A stretch of 20,507 nt of DNA. It comes from Rickettsiales bacterium. Its GTDB lineage: Bacteria > Pseudomonadota > Alphaproteobacteria > Rickettsiales > UBA1997. Position 1 is the stretch's first letter; each line of letters begins with the position of its first letter. The notes below the pieces were generated by a model that had not been told where the DNA came from, ran no database searches, and was given only the letters and a program-made list of their open reading frames with translations. Where the stretch lies: NCBI GenBank assembly GCA_031289855.1, contig JAITOR010000028.1, forward strand, positions 1-20,507, read 5' to 3'. The position numbers were made by a program, and so were the translations under genes. Below are positions 8,783 through 16,501 of the stretch, piece by piece.

Positions 8783-10503
8783 AAGTCCTCCTTTTGATTT
8801 TGTGAATAATATATTTCTTTGTAAATTTCATTATTGCCTAATAATTCTTGATGGGTTCCAATTCCTTTGATTTCACCATCATCCATAACAATTATCTTAT
8901 CCGCATCCTTAATAGACAAGGTTCGTTGTGCGATTATAATTTTTGTAGTATTTTTAAATTCTTCTCTAAATACTTTTCTAATTTTAGCATCAGTGGCTGT
9001 ATCTACTGCGCTGGTGGAATCATCCAAAATCAAAATTTTTGGATTTTTCAACAATGCTCTTGCTATACATAGTCGTTGTTTTTGTCCTCCCGAAAGATTA
9101 CTTGCTCCATGGGTTAACATTGTATTATAATTGGTCTCAAAAGATGATATAAAATCATCAGCCTGCGCCTGTATACAGACCTTTTTAATTTCATTCTTAG
9201 TAGCCTTTTCATTGCCCCATCGTAAATTTTCCACAATACTTCCTGTAAAAAGCACATTTTTTTGTAATACAATTGCTATTTCATCTCTTAAAGTTTGAAA
9301 TTTGTAATTTTTAACATTGTTTTTTCCTACTATAACTTCACCATTCAATACATCATATAATCTTGGCAATAATTGAACTAATGAACTTTTTCCTGACCCC
9401 GTGCTGCCAATAATTCCAATCATTTCTCCAGAATTTATTTTTAAATTTATGTTTTTAAGAACTAAATTGGCCTTATCGTTGTTATAACTGAAATTTACAT
9501 CTCTAAATTCGATTGAACCATCCTTAAAATTTGCATCGATTTCGTTATCAAATAAATCAATATTTTCATCCAGCACTTCATTTATCCTTTTGGCGGACGA
9601 TGCGGATATCACTAGATTAATAATAACCCATACTAACATAACAATAGACATAGAAATTTGTGCCACATAAATTACAAAAGACGTTATGGTTCCAATTTCA
9701 ATCGTGTGATTTATTGCCATCTTACCACCAAACCAAAGCACAAACACAAAGGAAAGTGATATAATTACTTGTACTATTGGATGTCCAAGACTGGCTAGCC
9801 TATCAACTGATTTAGATATGGCCAATGTTGTTTTTGTTATTTCTTCAAATTCTTCAATTTCATGCTCTTCTTTTGCGAATGATTTTACAACTCTAATTCC
9901 AATTAAATTTTCTTGAACTTTTAAATTTGTTTGGTCTAATTTTTTTAGAATTTTTAAATATTTTGGTTGAATTAAAATATGAATTATTGCCAATAAAGTG
10001 GCTAAAATTGGGATTGAAAATAGAAAAACCATAGATAATTGTGGAGATACGATAAGTGCCATTGTGGTTGCTCCAATCATCATTAATGGAGCACGGAAGG
10101 CAATTCTAATTGTCATCATTGTTGCATTTTGTACATTATTTACATCCGTTGTAATTCTCGTAATTAGTGAAGATGTGGAAAATTTATCCACATTGCTAAA
10201 GGAAAAGTCTTGAATTTTATTGTATAGAGCCTTGCGAATATTTTTTGAAAGACCAACGGAGGCTCTTGCCGCATATTTACCACCCGTGTAGCCAAAATAA
10301 AGCGAAGTAAGACTAATTAAACAAAGTATGGCCCCATTGTATATAATATATTTGTAGCCTGCGCCTTCAATTATACCAACATTGATAATTTTTGACATTA
10401 AAAAGGGAATAAAAATTTCCATAATTACCTCTCCAACCATTAAAAGTGGAGTTAAAAGCATGTATTTTTTATACTCACCAATGTAATTCAATAATTTTCT
10501 CAT
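8779..10503 (-). CDS. ABC exporter half-transporter, degenerate-site partner (MdlA/BmrC-like)
   Basis: A 574-residue type I exporter half with a membrane domain at about 15-305 and an NBD. Walker A GSTGSGKS 366-373, Q414 and a canonical signature LSGGQ 470-474 are intact. The Walker B carboxylate is Asp (D495 in LILDDSTSAVD) instead of Glu, and the switch histidine is Gln (Q526 in IIIAQRTLS). These two changes are the known marks of the degenerate ATP site in heterodimeric exporters such as TM287/288 and BmrCD. That site would be completed by the non-canonical LSQGE of the partner. The start is supported by GGAGAAC shortly upstream of the ATG. It is the first gene of a two-gene operon. Confidence 0.88.
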   Translation of the reverse strand: MRKLLNYIGEYKKYMLLTPLLMVGEVIMEIFIPFLMSKIINVGIIEGAGYKYIIYNGAILCLISLTSLYFGYTGGKYAARASVGLSKNIRKALYNKIQDFSFSNVDKFSTSSLITRITTDVNNVQNATMMTIRIAFRAPLMMIGATTMALIVSPQLSMVFLFSIPILATLLAIIHILIQPKYLKILKKLDQTNLKVQENLIGIRVVKSFAKEEHEIEEFEEITKTTLAISKSVDRLASLGHPIVQVIISLSFVFVLWFGGKMAINHTIEIGTITSFVIYVAQISMSIVMLVWVIINLVISASSAKRINEVLDENIDLFDNEIDANFKDGSIEFRDVNFSYNNDKANLVLKNINLKINSGEMIGIIGSTGSGKSSLVQLLPRLYDVLNGEVIVGKNNVKNYKFQTLRDEIAIVLQKNVLFTGSIVENLRWGNEKATKNEIKKVCIQAQADDFISSFETNYNTMLTHGASNLSGGQKQRLCIARALLKNPKILILDDSTSAVDTATDAKIRKVFREEFKNTTKIIIAQRTLSIKDADKIIVMDDGEIKGIGTHQELLGNNEIYKEIYYSQNQKEDL

Positions 10504-10918
10504 TTGTTCTCCATTTGTGCTTTTTATTTTACTATTTTTTTCGCAAAAATAATAAGCAGTTAAATATCAATTATTAAATTGGACTTATGATTTCACTGCT
10601 CATTTAATTAAATATTGATTGTAGAGTAGTGGGAAAAAAAGAAATGTCAAATTTATTTATTGTGAGGAATTTGGTGAAGCAATTAAAGGGGTGTAAAGAA
10701 AAAAGAAATGATTGTGAGCACATTGGAGGGGGTTAAATTTCACTTCATTTCATCTTTTACTTATCATATTGAGAAGGCTACTAAATGGTGGCTGTTATTA
10801 AAAAAAACACTTGGAAGTATATTTTAATATTATTTTCCCAACCCCTATTATCATTTTTCTCCATTATGTTTTTTCTATTATGTGTTTTTATCATGTTAAA
10901 ATCACTTGTTAAATTAAT
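10504..10918. other. long intergenic region between the exporter operon and cspA
   Basis: Over 400 nt before the cspA promoter without a convincing gene. Around 10620-10740 the plus strand becomes purine-rich and holds a 30-codon ORF (10644-10736) with two Cys and a run of Gly at the end, but no Shine-Dalgarno. An imperfect AT-rich inverted repeat lies at about 10562-10618. I recognise no tRNA, 6S, SRP or tmRNA signature. Confidence 0.4.
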
Positions 10919-10947
10919 TTGCTTATTATAAAATAATATTATATAAT
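10919..10947 (+). promoter_or_regulatory. predicted cspA promoter
   Basis: TTGCTT at 10919-10924, a 17-nt spacer and a perfect TATAAT at 10942-10947. It would give a 5' leader of roughly 65 nt before the cspA ATG, long enough for the temperature-responsive structure usual in cold-shock mRNAs. Confidence 0.7.
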
Positions 10948-11019
10948 CGTAGTATAGTTAAATTTTTCTTTGAATAATCAATTATAGAGTTTAATTTTTA
11001 ATTAATTAAGTGGAGTAAT

Positions 11020-11217
11020 ATGTCTACAGGTGTGGTAAAATGGTTCAATTCAACTAAGGGTTATGGTTTTATAACTCCAGATGATAATGGTAATGATGTT
11101 TTCGTTCATATTTCAGCAGTTCAAGAAGCAGGAATATCTTTGAAAGATGGTGATAAAATTTCTTTTGAAGTAAAAGAAGAAAAAGGTAAATTATCGGCAG
11201 TGAATTTGAAGAAATAA
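11020..11217 (+). CDS. cspA: cold-shock domain protein (CspA family)
   Basis: A 65-residue single cold-shock domain. The RNP1 motif KGYGFITPDD and the RNP2 motif DVFVHISAV are complete, with the usual GVVKWFN opening. CspA-type proteins bind single-stranded RNA and DNA and melt RNA structure, often in the cold or during growth transitions. GTGGAG lies 7 nt before the ATG. The gene is monocistronic: it has its own promoter at 10919-10947 and a terminator hairpin at 11235-11275. Which member of the csp family it is (cspA, cspC, cspE) cannot be decided here. Confidence 0.93.
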   Translation: MSTGVVKWFNSTKGYGFITPDDNGNDVFVHISAVQEAGISLKDGDKISFEVKEEKGKLSAVNLKK

Positions 11218-11234
11218 TAAGTTTTATACTTTTT

Positions 11235-11275
11235 ACAAAGAATGTTAGTTTTATTTTAAATCTAACATTTTTTGT
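11235..11275. terminator. bidirectional terminator between cspA and dnaB
   Basis: ACAAAGAATGTTAG (11235-11248) pairs with CTAACATTTTTTGT (11262-11275), a 14-bp stem with one G-U pair and a 13-nt loop. The descending arm carries a T run on the plus strand, and the opposite strand has a shorter interrupted one. It sits 18 nt after the cspA stop and 6 nt after the dnaB stop, so it can serve both convergent genes. Confidence 0.75.
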
Positions 11276-11281
11276 ATAATA

Positions 11282-12712
11282 TTACTTATCATTATTTTTT
11301 ATCATTTCTTCGTAACTTTTATCGGCCAAGTTATCAAATTCACCAAATCTTCCATTCCAATGTAATACAATATCCCTTACTTCTCCATTACGATTTTTTG
11401 CAATTATAATATTTACCTTATTTCTTACTTTCTCCATATCTGCTTGCCATTTATCTATTTTTGGGTCATTATCATTAGGTTTTTTCTTGTATAAATAATA
11501 TTCTTCTCTATGCACAAACATCACAATGTCAGCATCTTGCTCTATGCTTCCCGATTCTCTCAAATCAGAGAGTTCTGGTCGTTTTAAATCCCTTGCATCA
11601 ATATTTCTTGATGTTTGTGCCAATGCAATCACTGGAATATTGAATTCTTTCGCAATGGCCTTTAATCCTCTGGTAATTTCAGCTATTTCTAACGCTCTAT
11701 TGGAATTATTGTTTTTTGTAGTTCCGCTGGCCAATTGTATATAATCCACCACTAAAAATCCAAGATTTTTTTGTCTAACCATTCTCCTAACTCTTGTTTT
11801 TATTGCTGCGATACTTAAACCTGGTGTTTCATCCACAAACAGAGGGAGTTTTTGTATTTTCTGCTCGGCTTGTATTATTTTATTGAACTGGTCGTCTTCA
11901 ATTTTTCCGCCCCTAAAATCACTCATACTAACCTTGCTTTCGAGGGCAATTATTCTCTGAGCAATTTGCTCTGTACTCATTTCCAATGAAAATAGTCCAG
12001 CACTTTTACCTTGTTCATTTAAGTTTTTTGCAACTCGATATAGTAAATTTATGGCAAAAGCCGTTTTACCCATAGAAGTGGCACCGGCGAGTACTATTAA
12101 ATCGCTATTTTGAAAACCTCCTGTTAAGGCATCAAGGTCCAGTAGTCCGGTTGGGATACCAGTAATTCCTGACTTATCCTTCATGGCAATTGAAATTTTT
12201 TTCGTAGTCTCTTTTAATGTTGAAGCCAAATCAGTAAATCCTTTACTTGTTTCACTTTTTATATTTAAATTAAACAGATCACTTTCCATCTGTTCTATAA
12301 GTGCATTTGAATTTAACTGATTTAGATTTTTATATGTCTCATTCACTATGTTTTCGCTTATCAAGACTATTTTTCTTTTAATTGCCAAGTCCTTCACAAC
12401 ATTTGCATAGTCGACCACATCAACAATTCCAAATCCCCTGTTCAAAAGTTCGGTCAAATATGCACTTCCGCCAAGAGTTTTTATGGTTTCATCATTATCA
12501 AAAAATAATTTCAATGTTATGTTATCGGCAGTAATATTGCTTTTATATATCGTATTTGCTATGTAATCAAATATTTTTTGATGCACAGGTTCATAAAAAT
12601 GCTCAGATAAAATGATATCATTAACTTTTCCAAAGTAATCGTTGTTAATAATTATTGTGCCAAGTATTGTTTTTTCAGCTTCAATGTTAAATAAATTTGG
12701 TCTTTCCATCAT
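11282..12712 (-). CDS. dnaB: replicative DNA helicase
   Basis: DnaB is the hexameric helicase that unwinds DNA ahead of the replication fork. The 476 residues include the N-terminal domain (NIEAEKTILGTIIINN at 9-24), then the RecA-like motor: GATSMGKTA Walker A at 210-218, SLEMSTEQIAQR, VVDYIQL Walker B, and SDLRESGSIEQDADIVMFVHR, which is highly characteristic. Length is normal and there is no intein. The start has two consecutive Met codons (12712 and 12709) and no Shine-Dalgarno. A TATACT word at 12722-12727 on the minus strand lies only about 9 nt upstream, so the mRNA may be leaderless. The gene is divergent from atpE and convergent with cspA. Confidence 0.95.
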   Translation of the reverse strand: MMERPNLFNIEAEKTILGTIIINNDYFGKVNDIILSEHFYEPVHQKIFDYIANTIYKSNITADNITLKLFFDNDETIKTLGGSAYLTELLNRGFGIVDVVDYANVVKDLAIKRKIVLISENIVNETYKNLNQLNSNALIEQMESDLFNLNIKSETSKGFTDLASTLKETTKKISIAMKDKSGITGIPTGLLDLDALTGGFQNSDLIVLAGATSMGKTAFAINLLYRVAKNLNEQGKSAGLFSLEMSTEQIAQRIIALESKVSMSDFRGGKIEDDQFNKIIQAEQKIQKLPLFVDETPGLSIAAIKTRVRRMVRQKNLGFLVVDYIQLASGTTKNNNSNRALEIAEITRGLKAIAKEFNIPVIALAQTSRNIDARDLKRPELSDLRESGSIEQDADIVMFVHREEYYLYKKKPNDNDPKIDKWQADMEKVRNKVNIIIAKNRNGEVRDIVLHWNGRFGEFDNLADKSYEEMIKNNDK

Positions 12713-12845
12713 AATAAATAGAGTATAACAAAAAAGATATTTTGCAAATTTGAATTTTTATGTCATTTTATTTCTCCTTTTTAAGTTGTTTATAAATCAT
12801 TATACAACATTGATAATAATGACGGAAGTACAAAAATATATTTTT

Positions 12846-12873
12846 TTGACTATATTAAAAAAAAATATAATAT
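12846..12873 (+). promoter_or_regulatory. predicted promoter of the atpE-atpF-lpxC run
   Basis: TTGACT at 12846-12851, a 16-nt spacer and TAATAT at 12868-12873. An overlapping TATAAT at 12866-12871 would have a 14-nt spacer. The start codon at 12901 follows at a normal distance, without a Shine-Dalgarno. Confidence 0.5.
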
Positions 12874-12900
12874 TGTAATACAATAAACAAATTTAATAAT

Positions 12901-13191
12901 ATGGATGCAATTACAAGTTTAACTATAATAAGTTCAGTATCAATTTTTTCTGCTGCCTTTTGTGTATGTATTGGTGCTTATGGGGTGGCAATTGGTGAAG
13001 CTAAAATTGCAGAAGAGGCAATGCATTCTATTGCTATGCAACCAGATGAAGTAAATAATATATCAAAAACATGTTTTATATCAATTGCGATGATTGAATC
13101 ATGTGCTATTTATTGTCTCGTTATAGCATTGATTGCAATTTTTGCTAATCCTTTTTGGAACGCAATGCTAACTCAATTCGGGGCAAAATAA
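12901..13191 (+). CDS. atpE: N-type ATPase rotor subunit c
   Basis: A 96-residue two-helix hairpin (about 8-35 and 57-82) joined by a polar loop, AMQPDEV. The second helix reads IAMIESCAIYCLVIALIAIF and ends ANPFWN, which is the N-ATPase form of subunit c (TIGR03322 type) rather than the ordinary c subunit. E66 is the ion-binding carboxylate, followed by S67 and Y71 as in Na+-type sites. C68 replaces the usual Thr/Ser ligand. Helix 1 carries a second acidic residue, E33, in GVAIGEAK, also typical of N-ATPase rotors. Ion choice (Na+ or H+) cannot be settled by sequence. The b subunit starts immediately after its stop codon, but no subunit a gene precedes it. The start was chosen as the only ATG fitting the helix pattern. 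Confidence 0.88.
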   Translation: MDAITSLTIISSVSIFSAAFCVCIGAYGVAIGEAKIAEEAMHSIAMQPDEVNNISKTCFISIAMIESCAIYCLVIALIAIFANPFWNAMLTQFGAK

Positions 13192-13902
13192 ATGTTAGAT
13201 TTATACACAATTATAGCTCAAATAATAAATTTTTTAATATTTTTATTCCTGCTGAATAAATTTTTGTTTAAACCCGTTTTAGGTGCTTTGGAAAAAAGGC
13301 GAGCAGATATAAAAAAACAAATAGAAGACAATGAAGAAAAGAATAAAGAAGCCGAAAGACTTGAGGGTGAATATTATGACAAATTGAAGGAAATAAACAT
13401 TGAAAGGGACAAAATTTTACATGATGCGAAAGAAGATATTAAAAAATACAAAGAAGAGGAAATTTTAAAAATGCAGAATGAAGCAAATTTACAACAGGAA
13501 AAATTAGACAAATTAATGAAAGAAAAGAAAGAAAGTTTTTTGAAAAATTTCGAACAGGATTTTGGAAAATTATTTCTTGAATATGGAAATGCTATTTTAA
13601 AGGCTATGGCAAATGCAAATTTACAAGAACAAATAGTAAATGTGTTTGTGGATAAAATAAATAAAATGGATGAAATAGAGTTCAAAAAAATAAATAATGA
13701 AGATACATTGGAAATTATAAGTAGCGATGCAATAGAAAACCACAAAACCATTGAAGATGCTTTAAAAAATAAAGGATTTACACATAAAAAATTAATGTAT
13801 AGAATTGACGAAAGCTTAATTTTAGGTTTTGAAATAAAAGCGAATGGTTATGTTTTGTCATGGGGAGCGAGAGAAATTATTAAAAAAATGGGTATAAAAT
13901 GA
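13192..13902 (+). CDS. atpF: N-type ATPase stator subunit b with delta-like C-terminal domain
   Basis: A 236-residue protein. Residues 8-28 form the membrane anchor (AQIINFLIFLFLLNKFLFKP), as in all b subunits. About 30-130 is a highly charged coiled coil forming the peripheral stalk. The last 80 residues end in SLILGFEIKANGYVLSWGAREII, resembling the L-x-x-G-x-E-I-x-x-x-G end of the delta/OSCP subunit. Such a long b with a delta-like tail is the hallmark of the alternate (N-type) F1Fo b subunit (TIGR03321 type), which explains why N-ATPase operons have no separate atpH. It abuts atpE, and lpxC begins 4 nt inside its end. No alpha or gamma gene follows, unlike the known N-ATPase order. Confidence 0.85.
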   Translation: MLDLYTIIAQIINFLIFLFLLNKFLFKPVLGALEKRRADIKKQIEDNEEKNKEAERLEGEYYDKLKEINIERDKILHDAKEDIKKYKEEEILKMQNEANLQQEKLDKLMKEKKESFLKNFEQDFGKLFLEYGNAILKAMANANLQEQIVNVFVDKINKMDEIEFKKINNEDTLEIISSDAIENHKTIEDALKNKGFTHKKLMYRIDESLILGFEIKANGYVLSWGAREIIKKMGIK

Positions 13903-14876
13903 AGCAAAGAACAATAAAAAATGAAGTTTCGTTTTTTGGCATTGGATTGCATACTGCCGTAATTGTAAATATTAAATTAAAACCAGCCGATGAAAATATT
14001 GGTATAGTTTTTAAAAGAGTGGATTTAAAAAAGGACAATGAGGTACAAGCATTGTATAGTAATGTGTCAAGCACTATGCTTGGAACTGTTATTGAAAAAA
14101 AATCTGCAAAAATTCAAACGATAGAGCATTTAATGGCTGCAATTTGGGGTTGTAATATTGATAATATCATAATTGAAATTGATAACTATGAAATTCCTAT
14201 TATGGATGGTAGTGCATTGGCATTTATACAGGAAATTCAAAAGGCCGGAATACAAGAACAAAATGTCGATAAAAAATATTTAGTGGTGCAAAAGGAAGTG
14301 GAAGTTATTGATGGAAAAAAATCAGTAAAAATAACACCCGCTGATGATTTTAAGGTTAATATTGAAGTTGATTTCAACTATGGTGGCATAGGTAAACAAA
14401 TTTATAGTTTTGATGGCACCCAAGAGAGTTTTATAAAAGAAATTTCATTAGCGAGAACATTTTGCAATTTTACAGAAATAAAAAATATGCAAAAATTAGG
14501 TTTTGCAAGGGGTGGATATGCAAATTTAAACTTGAATAATGTTAAAAAGACAAAAACTAATTTTTTAGTGAAATTATTTGGAATTTTTACAAAAAAACAA
14601 CCACAAGGTGAAATTAGCGAAGCTGAAAGGTTGTTTAAAGAGGGAAAAATTACAGAAAATGCGGCGATTTATGATAATGATAAAATCCTCAACATTGGTG
14701 GTTTAAGATGTGAAGATGAAGTTGTAAAACATAAATTGATTGATTTGTTAGGGGATTTTTTAACAAGTGGATATTATATAAAAGGTCATGTAAATGCAGT
14801 GTGGAATGGGCATGGTTTACACAATAAATTTTTAAAAACATTGCTTTTTAATAATAATAATTATAAAATTGAATAG
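13899..14876 (+). CDS. lpxC: UDP-3-O-acyl-N-acetylglucosamine deacetylase with internal insertion
   Basis: LpxC performs the committed, zinc-dependent deacetylation of lipid A synthesis in the cytoplasm. Motifs in the 325 residues: GIGLHTA near the N terminus, E76-H77 in TIEHLMAA (catalytic base and zinc ligand), E-I-P-I-M-D-G-S-A at 98-106, H278 and D282 in HKLIDLLGD (zinc ligands), and H305 in GHGLHNK. The zinc motif to final His spacing (27) equals that of E. coli LpxC. H77 to H278, however, is 201 residues, against 159 (H79-H238) in E. coli, so about 42 residues are inserted. The insert lies after LGFARGG (about 207-252) and includes a basic/hydrophobic stretch TNFLVKLFGIFTKKQ. It overlaps atpF by 4 nt and precedes an acidic protein of unknown role. 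Confidence 0.92.
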   Translation: MKQRTIKNEVSFFGIGLHTAVIVNIKLKPADENIGIVFKRVDLKKDNEVQALYSNVSSTMLGTVIEKKSAKIQTIEHLMAAIWGCNIDNIIIEIDNYEIPIMDGSALAFIQEIQKAGIQEQNVDKKYLVVQKEVEVIDGKKSVKITPADDFKVNIEVDFNYGGIGKQIYSFDGTQESFIKEISLARTFCNFTEIKNMQKLGFARGGYANLNLNNVKKTKTNFLVKLFGIFTKKQPQGEISEAERLFKEGKITENAAIYDNDKILNIGGLRCEDEVVKHKLIDLLGDFLTSGYYIKGHVNAVWNGHGLHNKFLKTLLFNNNNYKIE

Positions 14877-14877
14877 T

Positions 14878-15633
14878 ATGGTCGATATAAATAATTTGAA
14901 TGCTTCAATTGATGAGCCTGAAATTCCTGGTGAAGTTAAGGAGAAGACGGAAGAAGAAATAACACAGGCAGAAATTGATGCGATAAAAGTCCAGATAGCA
15001 AATGCGGAAAAGTTACAAGAAGAGCAAAATGTAGAGCCAGTAAATGAAATTCAAAATATAATTGAAAAAATAGAGGAAATAGAGGAAAAAGATGATATAA
15101 TTGCAGAAAAAGAGAAAGTTTTTGAAGCAAAAAATAGAGTTTCATTTGATAATTTTTTGGAATCATCGGGAAAAGACGAGGATTTAATTGAAGATTTGGA
15201 ATCTGTGGATGATGATTTTGCTGCCGAAATTCAAGCAACTTTGGAAAGAGAATTGGCGGAAGCAGAGAAAAAGAAAGGTGTAAAGTTGGTGGAAGAGGAA
15301 ACAGAGGAGGAAATAAATTTAAATCCTTTAGAAGAAGATAACAACCCAATTTTGCTGGAAATTAAGGGATTGTCGGTCGATAATATTGATGAATATTTGA
15401 TATCACATGCGGGAGCTCCATTGCAAGATGCGGGAAGAGAGGAAGTAAAAGTAGATTTTGATGTTAGTGGGTTAAATGTTGATGATTTTAATATAAATGG
15501 TGATTTGTGGGGCGCTGATTTTGATTCACAAAAATTGGATATAATTAAAAAAAATGTAAAAATTGAAATAAAAAGTTATATTATTGCAAAAATATTACCA
15601 ATGTTTTTTAGTAATAAAATGGACAAAAAATAA
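14878..15633 (+). CDS. acidic protein of unknown function
   Basis: I do not recognise this 251-residue protein. Residues 1-150 are dominated by Glu, Asp and Lys with long predicted helical or coiled-coil stretches (for example NIIEKIEEIEEKDDIIAEKE). Residues 155-220 are more mixed and contain the repeated theme of short hydrophobic turns followed by Asp (GLSVDNIDEYL, SGLNVDDFNINGDLWGADF). The last 28 residues are basic and amphipathic (KKNVKIEIKSYIIAKILPMF) and could touch a membrane. There is no signal peptide or clear transmembrane helix. ATG 14878 was chosen over the TTG at 14869, which would overlap lpxC. The stop is directly followed by the ATG of the PHP gene, so it belongs to the lpxC run. 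Confidence 0.75.
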   Translation: MVDINNLNASIDEPEIPGEVKEKTEEEITQAEIDAIKVQIANAEKLQEEQNVEPVNEIQNIIEKIEEIEEKDDIIAEKEKVFEAKNRVSFDNFLESSGKDEDLIEDLESVDDDFAAEIQATLERELAEAEKKKGVKLVEEETEEEINLNPLEEDNNPILLEIKGLSVDNIDEYLISHAGAPLQDAGREEVKVDFDVSGLNVDDFNINGDLWGADFDSQKLDIIKKNVKIEIKSYIIAKILPMFFSNKMDKK

Positions 15634-16449
15634 ATGAAAGATTTACATGTTCATTCTCATTATTCCGATGGTGGTTTTTCTCCAACTGAAATATTGAAAA
15701 AGGCAGATGAGGCTGGTTTAAACACGATTGCATTGGTGGATCATGATACAATTACGGGTATAAATGAGTTTTTGGAATCTGGTAAGGTCTATCCGCATAT
15801 AAAAAAAATAGTTGGGTGTGAATTTAGTGCTATAGCAAGCCATGAGTTACATATTTTGGCTTTGGATGTAAAAAATTTAAATTATATGCGAGAATGGACA
15901 AGTGAATTGGATACTTTGAGTTTTGAGTATGCAAAGGCTGCTGCAATATATTTAAATAAAATTGGTATAAAAACGATTTATGAGGATTTAATAAAAGATA
16001 ATATTGGTTCATTTGGTTGTTTGGATATAACAAAATATTTGGTTAAAAGAGGTATTGAAAGCGATCCTATAACGGCATATAACAAATATATTGAAAAGAA
16101 TGAATTTTTAGATAAATATGATTTGAAGCAAACTAAAGAAAAGATTATACCAAAAATTATTGAAGCTGATGGCGTATCTGTTTTGGCTCATCCAAAAAGA
16201 ACAGGATTTTTTGATAAAACTGAATTTAAAAAGTTTTTGAAAAGTTTAGTGGATTTGGGATTACAAGGTTTGGAGTGTTATTATTCTACTCATACCTTGG
16301 AGGAAGTTGAATTTTATTTGAAATGTGCAAAAGATTTTAAATTGGTTGTAAGTGGTGGCAGTGATTTTCATTATGAGGGACATCCGCAAAGACAACTTGG
16401 TTATTGCTGTAGCAAAACGATGAAAATACCAGATGAGATATTTTTGTAA
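15634..16449 (+). CDS. PHP-domain metal-dependent phosphoesterase (YciV/RNase AM-like)
   Basis: The 271 residues hold all four PHP motifs: HVHSHYSDG at 5-13 (H5, H7, D12), VDHDT at 35-39 with H37, GCEFSA with E63 and then H73, LAHPKR with H186, and GGSDFH with D244 and H246. These bind a tri-metal centre. The closest well-known relatives are YciV (RNase AM, which trims 5' ends of rRNA and short RNAs) and nucleoside 3',5'-bisphosphate phosphatases. Length and motif order fit that group better than the PHP domains of DNA polymerases. The exact substrate is inferred only at family level. It starts directly after the stop of the acidic protein gene and ends the run; xseA converges 52 nt downstream with no evident terminator between them. 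Confidence 0.85.
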   Translation: MKDLHVHSHYSDGGFSPTEILKKADEAGLNTIALVDHDTITGINEFLESGKVYPHIKKIVGCEFSAIASHELHILALDVKNLNYMREWTSELDTLSFEYAKAAAIYLNKIGIKTIYEDLIKDNIGSFGCLDITKYLVKRGIESDPITAYNKYIEKNEFLDKYDLKQTKEKIIPKIIEADGVSVLAHPKRTGFFDKTEFKKFLKSLVDLGLQGLECYYSTHTLEEVEFYLKCAKDFKLVVSGGSDFHYEGHPQRQLGYCCSKTMKIPDEIFL

Positions 16450-16501
16450 TTATTTTGTTTAATCAAAAGAGATGAGATATAGAATGATTGCAGAAATAAT
16501 T

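Noticed and set aside
10562..10618. Imperfect AT-rich inverted repeat as a terminator or element end
   Set aside because: It has mismatches, no T run and no neighbouring transposase; a chance match is likely.
12758..12781. AAGGAG followed by ATG ACA TAA on the minus strand upstream of dnaB
   Set aside because: A two-codon ORF behind a good Shine-Dalgarno is curious, but it is too short to support as a gene and could be chance in AT-rich DNA.
14869..14877. TTG start for the acidic protein inside lpxC
   Set aside because: The ATG at 14878, directly after the lpxC stop, is the better start codon and fits the packing of the run.
14936..15349. Minus-strand Leu/Pro-rich ORF
   Set aside because: It is a shadow of the Glu-rich acidic protein; its composition is explained by complement of GAA/GAG codons.
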